From positions 63,424,501 to 63,488,500 of the forward strand of contig NC_089980.1 of the NCBI RefSeq assembly GCF_036417845.1: a stretch of 64,000 bases of DNA, written 5' to 3'. The notes below the pieces were generated by a model. The model made no database searches, was not told the DNA's origin, and saw only the letters and a list, made by a program, of their open reading frames with translations. The position numbers were made by a program, and so were the translations under genes. The stretch is from Apteryx mantelli. Taxonomy: Eukaryota > Chordata > Aves > Apterygiformes > Apterygidae. Position 1 is the first letter of the stretch; each line of letters opens with the position of its first letter. Shown here piece after piece: positions 36,569 to 49,020 of the stretch.

Positions 36569-39311
36569 TTTTTAAACTAATAACTTAATGAGAGCTGATT
36601 CTGTGATTATAATTTATCTTTTTTTATAATAAGCAGAACTAGTTAAACAAGTCTTCTTGCTTTAAGAAATTTTTAATAGTCCTATTTCAGTTTTCCTTTT
36701 TTTAGAATAAACAACTCAGTTCAGTGTGAATAACCACATATTTAATTTTGAAAAAGATAAATTGTATTAAATGCCTGTTCAAATAAGAATACATATGTAA
36801 GAGAGACTACTTTTACATTGACATCCACAAGGAGAATAAATTTATCAACTGTAAAAGCTAGGTGAAATAATGGTGGAAAATATCACCTTGGCCTTGATGT
36901 TTTTTTTAATCTATGAAATTAGAAGGTTTGATTTTCAACAATGGATGAAAAATACAAAAAAAACCCAGCATCTGATCTTGCATTTTTTTTCTTGTATGCC
37001 TACAACTGTGTCTCAGATTTTCTGTATTAGTGTAAAACAATTCCCAAACTGATTTTTGCTTTGAGCTGATGTATGTAGTGTTTGACCTGGTGATCAGCCG
37101 CTGAGGATGGAGATGGCTATCTTTAGCCTTGTTTAGCTTCTTTTCTTTGCTATGATGTCACATTGTAAGCTCTTGTGATGGTCTTTTGGGCATTTTTGTC
37201 AGTATTTGAAGGATTCTTGAAGTATAGGGTGACAACCTTTCCATCTGTTCTCTTGCAACTATTCATATTGGTCATACTGACCTGTATTTTTCAGGTCTGT
37301 TTTTGATACATTGTTGGCTATAAAAATGTGAAAGCCCTAGCCACTTTGTGCCAAATGGAGATTTATGCTCCATCTACAAGGAAAATTTGGCAGTTCCTGC
37401 TTTACTCTAGGTAGCTAAATATTTAGGCTAACAGTGCCCTGGGCTGGCCAACATTACCTGCCTTTTATTGTTTTTCCATCCTTGTGGAGCTTTCCTGAAT
37501 TCTCAGAAGACTTCTTAGAACCTGACCTTTCACTTCATCCATGGGTGGAGCCAGAGTGCACGAGTTAGGCAGTGACGTGGCTGTATAGCTACAGGACAGA
37601 GTATTCCCATGTGACAGTTACTCAAGAATATGCTTGAATAGTTATATGGTGAATTAACATCATAGAATAGGGGAGGTTTGGCAGAGAATCCTTCAGGATC
37701 TTGCAAGGTGCTCCATGCAAAATTAATGGTTTCTTTGCAAAAGCATGTATCTCTTCTATTATTTAAACAAAAATAAAGTTAAGGACATTTAGAATTAAAT
37801 CTTGCAATGTGTGATTCTGCAAAAGCATCTTATCTTATGGACTGTTCGATCAGATCATTAGTTCGAAAACCACTTATGTGGTGAAAAGCCTTGTACTTCC
37901 TCAGGTGGATATCTCAGTTTTGTTGAAATTGTAATAGTCATATTTCATAAACTTTTAAAAATAAACATTTATGAAGACTTTTCATAAATTGCAAGTTGAT
38001 CTCAACTTTGATAAATCTCCTTTGGACTGTTCTGAGTTGTTGGTGATACTGATGTATTGAAGAAGGAAAGGTTCTCTTTTTTCAGTTAAGAGTGAAATTC
38101 TTAATCTCATGGAGAGATTTGAAGAGTGCTTGCTTCCTTTCTTTAATTTTTTCAAGCTGACTTTCTCTTCAGAATGGCCTTGTTCTTTTGTGGCAACCTG
38201 CCCAGGCTGAAGGGAGCCAGCATTAGGAATGAAAAATAACTCATTTTGAAGAATAAAGTTTGACAAATCTGGAAGATCAGTAGAGATCATAAAAGTCATA
38301 ACAGGTTAAAAACAACTTCATTTGTAGTGAATGCAGTGTTGCTAGGTGGAAATCTTCAACTTTGTATCTACAGAATAATTCCAACTTAACATATATCTCT
38401 GCTTCTCTGCCTGTGCATGTGAGTCACACTTGACCCACTGCTCTACTTAACCTGATACAGGATGTGTGGCAGGTAAAACATTGGCACAGCAACAGGCTGA
38501 ATGAAATATCAGAGGCACTTCTCACCCATGTTATGTAAGGCTGAGAGAGAGATTATTCATGCGTATCTTTTTAGGTGGAAAGGTAGGACTAAATTTAACA
38601 GTCTGTATGCAATTAAATTTCATGACAGAAGATCAGGATATTATACCCTCTGTCAATCATTTCTTCATTAACCAGACCTATACAGATATAACCTGGTCTG
38701 TTAAAATTTAACCTCAAGTGATGACTTCTCCTCAAGCTTTTTAGTTTGCAGGGATCAGTGGTGATGCATAAAAATGGGCAGTAGGTGGAAATGCCTGAAA
38801 TGCTTTAGAAACCTTCTCCAACTCTAACATGGCTACAAAAGCTCAGTAGCTGAGATGATGTACTTTCTGCACATAACAGCTCAAGTATTTAGTACGCAGT
38901 TGTACCTGACAGGTACTGGGCAATGGAACAGGCTGAGAGAGAAATCACATGTGCATGTAGTGTCTTTATATATTTTTAATGAATTTGGATCCCCTTTGTT
39001 AGATCATATGACTGTTTTTTGGAATCATCTTATTTTATTTAGTATTTAAACCTAATCTAGATACTGTCTTCTAATACAGATAACTTTTTCCGTGTGTGTG
39101 TGTGTATTATTTCTTTGGTCCCTCTCCTACTTTGTGTCTTTTTTTCCTCGTTATTTCCTATAGTTATTTCTGCTGCTAGATAGTGACTGTGACGCTGCTG
39201 TTATTTTTATTTTTTATTTATTTCCCCCCCTGCTGCCTGTGTTTGATTCTTTTTTTTTGAACTTGGTTCCTAGTTGATGGAATTTCAGTACTTAGCCAAA
39301 GAATAAGACCC

Positions 39312-39313
39312 TG

Positions 39314-39344
<31 letters not shown>

Positions 39345-39366
39345 TTTTTTTTTTTTTTTTTTTTTT
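39312..39366 (+). repeat. (TG)n followed by T22
   Basis: About 30 bases of TG repeat with one GG interruption, running directly into 22 Ts. Confidence 0.9.
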
Positions 39367-39480
39367 GGATACATCATGAAGAAACATCCAAACTAAAGAG
39401 GTGTGTAGGCACATTTTTGTTGTCATCTTTATAATATATACTTAAACATAAGAGACAGAGGTATATGCATATGCCTATGG

Positions 39481-39595
39481 ATGTATATATATGTGTGTGT
39501 ATATATATATATATGCACACATAAGTGTGTGTGTGTATATATACATATATGTGTATGTATGTGTATACACATGCGCATGCACACACCCACACACA
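39481..39595. repeat. Compound TA/TG/CA repeat with small palindromes
   Basis: Roughly 115 bases of almost continuous alternating purine-pyrimidine sequence. It includes GTGTATACAC and CATGCGCATG palindromes and ends in CACACACCCACACAC. Open frames over it translate to Tyr/Ile/Thr/His repeats and are not genes. Confidence 0.85.
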
Positions 39596-40282
39596 AATAA
39601 AATTTCCCTCCTCTTCTGGGGCTCCTATTTGAGAATGGTGAAATTCCTGAGAGTTATCTAGTTCTTCCAAGTTGGTGATAACCATACAGCAGTGTGAAGA
39701 ACCTGAGACTTTCATTAGAAGTCTATCCTTTAAAATAGTATTCCCAGTTGGTTGCTTGGAAGCACAGTAGATCTTCTCTTCATACTTCTACATTTGTTTG
39801 TTCATGCTTCCTTTGTACCTTACTGGGGTTTGAGTTCTTAAGAGCCCCTTCCTTACCCACCAGATGCACCCCAGCTGGTACCAGTGAAAGCTTTTCCACC
39901 TGACTGCCTCAATAGTCCCCAGGTAACAAGGGTGACTCGGAGGCAGCCAGCCAAGGACATGTGTGTGTCCACAAGAGAAAGCCCATGCTGTCAATGATGA
40001 CAGCTGTATCACTCTAAGGGGATGGATTTAGCATTTTGTTGCATCCAGACTGTAAATTGATGCTGGGGGATTCTGTGACTTAGATATCTAAGAGATGTGA
40101 CTGTCGAAAATCTTGAACCTAGTCAATTAATATAAACTTGGTGATTTAGATCATTTAATAAAATAAAAATATATATGAAATGTAATTGATATAAGAATTA
40201 ACATACACTATTCTAAGGTCCTCTAATTTTTGCAGAACTTATCTTTGGTCTTGAATGGTAATTTTCTAGGTTGACTGGAATT

Positions 40283-40295
40283 CCCCCCCCCCCCC
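40283..40295 (+). repeat. C13 homopolymer
   Basis: 13 consecutive Cs on the sense strand. Confidence 0.9.
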
Positions 40296-41357
40296 ACAAG
40301 AATGAAAGAATGCCAGGTGGAAAATATGTATTTTCTTTTGTTCAGTTACTTTAAAAAAAGTACTTTAAAACTTATTTTTAAAAAGTAACACCGTAACTAA
40401 GCTAAAATTAAATCTTCTGAAGCATCTAGAAAAAGGCTCATAAGGAGAGAAGGATACAGAATAAAAGTGGCAGGTAGAGGATGTTCTTGTTGCTAAATGC
40501 TAGCCTGAACATAAGTTCAGATCTTTGTGTTGCCAGACACTCTGTTGTAGATACAGACAAGAAAAACTGCATCTCGATGAAATGATTGAGGGACTTCAGA
40601 CACCTGGCCTTCAATGGATAACCATTACTGACATTTTTTTCCTGCCCTCGCTTTCCTGGCCCTCTCTGCTACCTAAAATGAAAAGTAATCTTGATCACTT
40701 CTTCTAACTGCTTACGGGTATTGAGTTCAACTACCTACAGACCTGTGAAGAGTCATTCTTAAGGTTCCTCATGGGTGTCTTCACTTTCTCACAACTATCA
40801 ATTTCTGTTTCATATATGTAACATTTGGATTTCAAGCCACAGGTAGGTTTACCTCTTCCTTCTGCATCTGTGGGAGAAAATCTGGTAATTGGTTTTCTAA
40901 TCTGTCTGAGAACTGCTATTTCTCTTCCTGTGGTCTGGGTCTGAATTTGGAGTTCCTAGGTGTTTTTTCCAGCCCTTCTGCATGTTTCTGTCTCTTGTCC
41001 ATGTGCTTTGGGCTTTGTGTGAGTGTGAAAGCTGTGATCAAATTGCTCAAGTGAATGAGCAGTGATGTGGGTGACTTCAAGAACCTGCTGGAAAAACTTA
41101 GTTTTGGTTTTCAGTACCAGAGGTCTCCATGCCAGTAGGCAGCCATTGGGAGGCCTGCGCAGTTTTGTGGCAGTGACTGTGCTAGGCTCACTCCCATGAG
41201 TTTAATTTCATTGAAATCAAAACTTAACATATCCTTTAAACATCATGTATATAATTTCCTTGCAGTTCCTGTTTGAACTGTGATATGAATTTACCAGGTC
41301 TGCCATATCCCCTGCTTCTTAGACAGGAGGTAGTTGCTTTATGGCATGTGTGGGTTG

Positions 41358-41377
41358 TTTTTTTTTTTTTTTTTTTT
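41358..41377 (+). repeat. T20 homopolymer
   Basis: About 20 Ts followed by CCCCTTCTCTTTCC, a long pyrimidine tract. Confidence 0.9.
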
Positions 41378-42615
41378 CCCCTTCTCTTTCCTGTATCTGT
41401 TCTTCGTAAGTCCTAGTCAAAGGTCTGACAATAACTTGTTAATACAAACATGAGCCATAGTTGTTCTAAGATGTGTACCTGCCTTTTTCATTGATAATGG
41501 ATTTTGTATATAGACACAAGGGATGCATATGTGTGATATTTAGCTCCTATCCCTCCTTCCTTGTCCATCTTTTTCTGTTATTTGCAGTGTTCTCTATGCT
41601 TAAAAAAAAAAGGAGAGATTGACTTTAGAGGACTAAACTCTGTACAGCACTTAGTTGGAAGCTACTTAGATTTTGCAGTGACAGCCACCTAGAAGCCTTT
41701 TTTGATAAAGATGAATTCTGCAATGCCAAAAGACTTATTGCAAAATCATTTGGGGGAATTGTTCAGGCTGACACTTCCATTGCATTTGTGTGAAGCTGTG
41801 TCCAAAATCTCTATTATGTACTTGCAAGGTTTACCCAGTTTTTCTAACATTATCCTGATGCTTTTTAAGGACAACAGCACTCTTTGGCATGAAATTTAAT
41901 AATCATCTATTTTCTTAACAGGAAGTAAAGAATGCCTGCTACAACTGAAATGGCACAGGGCCTTTGGGTAGAAATTGTGATTATCGACTACTGACAATTG
42001 ATTGGATTGGGAACCTCTAGGGTAGAGCAAGCTGAAGCAAATGCAATGCAAACTTTTGTATTTTTATAGCCATTTTAGCTGTGAAGCTCAAGTTTGACCT
42101 TTTTCCCTTTGGAAAATCACCTTCCTGGAGCTGTGCAACTCTTGATTCCTGCAGGAGCCCAGTTTAACTTCTGCAAGCAGAAGAATGGATTGAAAGTGCT
42201 GACCTGTTCCCTTTATGCTTGCCTGCCAAACCCTGCATCACTCTAGGGTTGCTGTTCCTGCCGCTTGAACCTTGTTCCTTCAACAGAAGATGCAATCTGA
42301 ATCTGACCATGCCTTGTATCTCCCCAGATCATAATGAATCTCTTGGCTCCTCTGTTTTGTAACAGAAGGTAGAATTTAGGATGAAGGAAGACCATAAGAA
42401 TAAACTCAAACCATGTCTGTGATCCATCTTTGGGCTTTGAGAGACTAGTAGGCAGTAAGATCAGTCACAGCCAGATGCGTTGGCTCAAAAGTAAAAAATG
42501 TCAGGAATTCCTTCCCGTCAGCACTGCTGCTCTGGCATGACTTTCAAACAGACTTCCTGGTTGTAATAGTGGTTTTAATTTGCCTAGTCTTTTTGGAAGT
42601 AGGCTGTCACTGAGA

Positions 42616-42629
42616 TTTTTTTTTTTTTT
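42616..42629 (+). repeat. T14 homopolymer
   Basis: 14 consecutive Ts on the sense strand. Confidence 0.85.
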
Positions 42630-45600
42630 GAAACAGTGGAACAAATGGCAAACTCACCATATCATTAGAGCACCCTTGGTGTTTTTGGCTGGAACTGGTT
42701 GTTGCGGGAGTAACTGAGAGGAGCTCTGGGTGTTCTTGGTAGTGTTCACAAATCTTATGTTATGTAGAGCTGGACACATATATTCTTGTACTATTCTCTT
42801 TAACAATTATTAAAATATTGAATACAAAATGTGTTGGAGTAATTTCACCCCGTTCCTGGGGAAGCCAATGAGGGCTGGAACAGGCCCTGAGTACTTCTCT
42901 GGTTTGGTTTCTTTGTCTGAAAATAAAAGAGCTGTCAAAGCTCTCCACTGTTGAGCTGTGCTTAGCCAGAGACCTTGTGTTTGGGGAGCCTAAGATGAAT
43001 CATGGTCTAACTCGCTGCTGAAATGGCATTGTGGAGACAGCTGCAACTTAGGTTTATTGCCAGAATATTCTTCCCCCATATGTTTGCTCTTACCTATTTT
43101 TATTTGCTGGTGGAGAGTTCCGTGGTCCTGAGTTGATGCTATCTTGAAAGGCATATGCTGTTCTCCGTTGCTCCTCAGTGTCAACTTTCTGATCTTCGTG
43201 CATGAGAGAAACAAAGCCAGAGGGGCATGCAATATTTACTTTGAACATTGATTAGGATTTATACCCACTTAAGTGGGATTGTGCTGGGCTGCAGTGAACT
43301 GATCTACCTCATTGATTATGACCCTAATGATGGAGGGTCAAAGTCATTTAACAACCATATATTCCAGTGGTAGAACAAGACAAGGATTGATAAAGTTTAT
43401 TATTGCTGAATGGGATGTACAAGATCATTAGTGTGACAGCAACTGATGATCATGTGGGAATGGGGAGATGGAATGAACTGTCTCATCAGCTTTGAGAGCT
43501 GATGGTGTGTTTTTAAGCTGTAGTGAGAATTTTTTTTTGTTGCAGAAGGAGTAATTGATTATATGGAGGGAAATGGGAAGAAAGAGTGTTGGAAGACAGC
43601 AGGATTGGGGCCTGTTGGAGGTAAAGGATTTAGAGTCAAAGTAGATGTCTAAAAACTGTTGAGTAATGATTGCAGTTTCCTGACTCTTTGTGGTCGTTTG
43701 ACTGTATCTGCACCAGATCTGCTCTTAAATGACCTAAGGCCTCACGAACACTCAGTTGCCTAAGTTTTACCAAAGGCTTGTTGTTTTTTGGCATTACTAA
43801 GCAACACCACCAACACTTTCATTAAATCTGCACAAAGTTCTTCTGACTTGCCACAAACCTGGCCAATCTTATCCTAGACTTCTTTCTTGTCATCTTGTGC
43901 TTATCTTGTAATCTAAACTGACAAGGTTTTTACTGTAGGGACACCTCCCACTTTTATTTTTTTATTAACATGTTTATGAAGAACACAAATATATATATAT
44001 TTTTCTTTTTTCCTTACATCCTATGCCTTAAAAGGGATTTTTTTTATACAGAATTCTGTTACAGGCAGTGTGATATGTCAGAGCTCAAAGTGATAACAAA
44101 AGCTATAAGCAGATTAAACAAAACCAAAAAACCCGTTGGATTAGTTCCATGGTCATGGTGAAAAAACGAAGTAGGATAATGCAGTAAAACTTTGTAGTGC
44201 TTCATTCATATGCCTGTCTTAAAAACCAGCACAGTTAGAATGATGGAACTGCATATAAATAATACAGAAGCTTATATGAAAGTATAAATGTGAATGGGAA
44301 CACCACAGTTGCATAGTAAATTATTAGTAATGAATGCTGTCTGACATTTTACTGAATATATGTATTGTACAGAAATGCTCAGACCTAAGGCAAGTTGAAA
44401 GTACAGTAACAAAGAATCTGGAAGGCTACACACTTTTTTACGTGAGTTACAGATGGCATGCAACTTGTTTCTGTGCTTTTGTCTCTTCCCTCCCACCCGC
44501 CATCGTCTCTTTGTATTGGCGTTTTACCAACATATAAATACTGTGAAAAGTACACCTCTAAATAACTGTATATTACTTTCTAACCTACAGCTTGCCTCAT
44601 CATTAGCCTTATGTCTGTTTAAAGAAAAAGTGACTTTGCCCGTATGCATTGACAAACCTGTGGGGGAAAAAAAACGAAATGCTGCTCTTAGCAGTGTCCT
44701 ATTGCCGCTGGAGAAAGAGCTGTTAAGGTTATAATAAAATAAGCCTACGTGGACACCTACTCAGTACTTGGTAGCAGCCACTAAAGCAAGTAGGGTAGTA
44801 GGAAAGATCAGACAAAGCAAGGAACAAACCAGTGACATTGTTATGGCGTTCTGAATACTTTACTTTGCACACTCAGGAGTTTATGTGCTGTTATAAAAGC
44901 CCATCAACTGAATGGAAGGAGAGTCTTGAAATACAAGACAGTATGTGATATTTCAGAATCTTAATAGTATCAACTTGGTGGAAAGAATTTTCTTCAGACT
45001 TACTATTTCACATGCTCATATATTACATACTCATAATCATGAGTACACTCACTATATACATATTATTTTAAAATACATTAAAGTCGTCAGTGTTCTGTTC
45101 AAGCAGACAAGGGATAAGCTACTTAAGATTTTGCTTTTTGCTTTGAATTTAAAGGCTTCAGCTTTAAAATGTTTTCCTAAAAGCAATGTAAAATTTTACT
45201 TAGCCTGTTGTAAGGTTGATTTCAGTAGATGTCAGATGGGGTTCATAACAAATAGTACAAAATGGATGAGAGAGAATGACTAGCAGAAAAGCTGTTGTTT
45301 GGACCACTGATTATAATGTGTTTCTGCTTATGCTTCAAGTTTAGGGTGTGATACTTCAGTTAAGGTGACCAATAATGTTTCTAGTATAGCGTGTGCATTT
45401 TTTTAAAACCCTTTAAGGATTGAAATTGGCTAGTAAATATGTATATTGCTGACATTAAATATTTGTCAAAGAGGGCTATATTGCATCACAGTAATTTTGA
45501 AGCAGAAATTGTGTTTTGAGGTTCTGTTTTTCAGGCTTGGAGATGTGTGTGAGTTGTATGACAATGTCTTCTGCAGGAAGACTTTTTGGAACTTGTACCT

Positions 45601-48036
45601 TTGGCCTCTATCTCAAACTTCACATTCAATTTAAGCTTTTAATTCAACTAATATTCAGTTCTGTTGGTGACAAAACTATATTGATGACAACAGTAGCAGT
45701 GTTCAAGTATCATTGTACTATAGTACCTTTGGGAAGCATAGCCTGCACTTACTTGGTACCTTTTTCCAAAAACTCCATCTAACTTCTGCATAGTGTACAG
45801 TAGGTTTGATGAGAGGGTTTCTGAGAGTTTCATTATGATTTCTTAGTGGGTGGCGGCATGTGGAGAATGAAAGAATGCAATCCTTCTGTCCAGTGAAGCT
45901 TTGGTAATTACTCCTCCACACACTTGAGCTTAAATAACTTAGCCTAGTGTTTTCTATTTGACCTGATAGAAGCATGCAAAGGATATGCACGAAAAGCCTG
46001 CTGATGATTCTTATTTAAAAAAAAATTAATTGAGGGTCTAAATGAACATCCTTTTGCTGGCTTGCAGCTCTGCTAATTGGGCTGGTTATTGCCCTTAGCT
46101 GCTTATCTCTGCCCTCCATGTCTCTGCTGGTGGTACAGTTTGTGTGAGTTTTCCCTAACTAGTGTCAAGCCAAGTGAGGTGTCTGCTCACTCAACTATTA
46201 TTTAAACAGTTCAGCTGATGTGCTGGATGAGGCAGTTGGCAACCTCCGTGTGGGTACCAAGGCAAGTGGCTTCTGGTAATAGACTGCACTTGGAAAAGTA
46301 TGAGAACCTGTCTTTTCACTGCTTTTGGATCTCTCCTTGTGACTTTGTGCGTACAGCGATATTTAGAGAGACTTGATTTCTTTCCGGATAATAGTTCAGT
46401 TGCTTCATATACTTTAATGTGGTCTTTACCATTCTCTCCTTCCCTAGTACCTTGATGCACATCAGTGCTGTGCTATACAGAAGAGCTCTCCCTCTGAGAG
46501 CTTTAATTCTGCTTCTGTGGCCCTAAAAAAAAAGTGAGTTAATGATATTTGTTGCTTTGCTCTGTGTTTTTTATTTGTTGGCGGTGCAGCATGGTGGTTC
46601 TGTGTTGCTGGAGTTGTTGCATGATGGTCTTCTGTAAATTGACTTCAGCTACAGATGAGTTTAATAATCAGTTATTTTGGGGGTTCCAGTAAATTCAATA
46701 TTTAATGAAGGGCATGGTTTTACCTCACTGATTTTATTGTTACACTGATGAGGGGAGGAGGAAACACATTAATTCTAACAGTTTTAATGATGCACTTCTA
46801 GTACCTGACAACTGAGATGCATATTTCTTCCTGCTCACTGCTGACACACAGCAACAATTACTATTTTTTTCCTTAGTATAAAGCCTTTGTAGAGTGTTAC
46901 ACCTAGCAAAACACCTGATGTTGGAGTGTCTATTGAAATATATTCTCTGGCTTTGTTGCAGTCTCAGGAAACTTAAACAAGCACATGGCTATTTGCAGTT
47001 TGTGATTGTTATAGTGAGATCAGTGGCTGGCAGTTCTGAATTAGTGTGTAAGTTTTTAGTATTGAAGACAATTTAACTATTGGGTCAAATTAACAAGAGA
47101 CATAAGGTGTAGTAAGTTTTCAGTTACCTGGAGCCTTTCTAAGAGGATTGAATTGGAGCATGTTTTGTGTGTGGATTTTTGTTTGTGCGCATATGCGTGC
47201 TTGTGTGTGTGTGTGAAAAGAGCCTTTCGTGAAATGAAAGCCTCTTATTGTGGCAGCAGGTTGGGTCACTTTCAAATGGTTCTCTGTGGGTTTTAAAGTT
47301 TTCAAGCGAGGCTCCATCATGCAGGAGAGTGAACCCATTCTGAAAGTGGAGCAGGTGAACAGCATCTGAGCAATGCAGTGCCTGTCCTTACCAGTTTGGG
47401 CACAGTGTGCTCCCAGGTGCCACGCTGCTGCCTTGGGACCCTGGACTGTGCGTGTGCATCTGTGCTCTCGTTCTCAAGCTCTGTGCTCTGTAGCTGGACC
47501 AGCTCACTCAGACCTACTGTGGTATTTCCTCACTGAGCTGAGCAGACATACATCTTGACTCTGATAGTAGAAGTGCTATTTTAGAAAGAGGGATGCTTTA
47601 GTTGGATTCTTGGCAGGACTGTGCTCCAGGGTGTTGAAAGTGGACTCCAGAGCATAATGTAATGTTCAGCTGACTTGGGCTAGTTATTAACTAAGGAAAT
47701 TACTTAAATGGGTTGGGAACTGTTTGGGCGTAAGAATACATTTTTCTCTTCAGTTAATCAATCCTGCCTACCTTGTGATGAGAAAAGAATTGCAAAGTGA
47801 ACATCAACTTCCTGTAGACTCTGACTAGAAAAGAATTTTCCTGAAAACATTGTTCATTCATGCATTTACTGTAGACTGTGTAGTTAAAGTCCCACTGAGC
47901 ATGAAAATGTACTTAGTGGCTTGAAGAGGAGGAGTGATTCTTGGAGAACAGTTTTTCTAGGATACTCTTTTCTTCTCTGTGAACTAACCTGTTCTTTGGC
48001 TTCCATTGGAAAACTGATAAACCTGGAAACATTATT

Positions 48037-48108
48037 TGGTTACTAAATTTATTTTTATATGCATGTGTGTGTGTATATATATAAATATATAAAATAATTT
48101 AGCAACCA
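48037..48108. repeat. Imperfect hairpin with TG/TA loop
   Basis: TGGTTACTAAATTTATTTT on the left pairs with AAAATAATTTAGCAACCA on the right (one A/C mismatch and a one-base bulge). The stem extends outward with a wobble pair and inward through AT pairs. The loop is a GT/TA microsatellite. It could be a small non-autonomous element, a pre-miRNA-like fold or chance. A second GT/TA repeat follows at about 48121-48150. Confidence 0.4.
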
Positions 48109-48995
48109 GATACAGTTTAGATATGTGTGTGTGTATATGTATATATGCATACATTAAAAACTGAAAATATTTTGGATTGGAGAAAAAAAGTTTGCGCTCC
48201 CTCTCTCGCTCTCTCTCCCCTCATGGATTCTAAAGAAGAAGAAAGACATTAGTAAACCAAATGTAACATTTCATGCAACCTTTCTATATACTTCTTGTAG
48301 ACATGCAAAGCATGAATACTCAAATGCACTATAAATCTAAATTGAGGAAGCTGTTTACTAGACACCTTATCAGTGCAGGAAAATCCCTTTGTTTTTGGAA
48401 GGGATATCCTTTCAGAGGTAGAAATCTGTAGATAGAAAATGATTCCAGTGGTATATAGATAATTGAGACAAGTTTATCTTTGGGGAGAGAGAAGTTTAAC
48501 TGGAGATGTGTTTGCGTGGACATGTTAACTCTGTCCTCTCTAATTGCTGTATTTATTCTTAAAAAGATTAACTCTGCTAAGCACAAACAAACCAAACTTC
48601 TCATATGTGTTTGTCAGAATGTGCTGATGGATAGAAGCTGCTTGCAGCATGGCTCTCCCTAAGCTGCATGTAATCAGCTATATAATCACAGTGTGCAGAC
48701 ACTTTTTGCATAGTTTTATGGTGCCTTTGATAGTTTCTTACTGGCTTTTGGCTTTCTGGGCTAAGAAGAGACAACCTGTTTAGTTTAGGGAGCTCTTTAC
48801 AATACTCTTGCTCTTCAAGGAAGGAATGGAGAGATGAGGGGCTCCTAATTGCTTTCTGCATTTCTGTAGACCCCTTTCTTGGTTAACAAAAGTCCCCATC
48901 CACAGCTTGGGTGACTGTGAGAAGTTCTAAATACTTTGATACTGGTTCCTATAGAAGATGGAACAGCTCTGCAAAATTTTCTCCCTCTGTTTGCC

Positions 48996-49020
48996 TGTGT
49001 GTGTGTGTGTGTGGGGGGGG
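48996..49020 (+). repeat. (TG)n followed by G8
   Basis: About 17 bases of TG repeat running into eight Gs. Confidence 0.85.

Noticed and set aside
37660..37700. CATAGAATAGGGGAGGTTTGG resembling a reversed CR1 end
   Set aside because: Lacks the GGTTGGAAGGGACC part and the octamer repeat; similarity is too weak.
39481..39600. Minus-strand frame with Tyr/Ile/Thr/His repeats
   Set aside because: Translation of a dinucleotide repeat.
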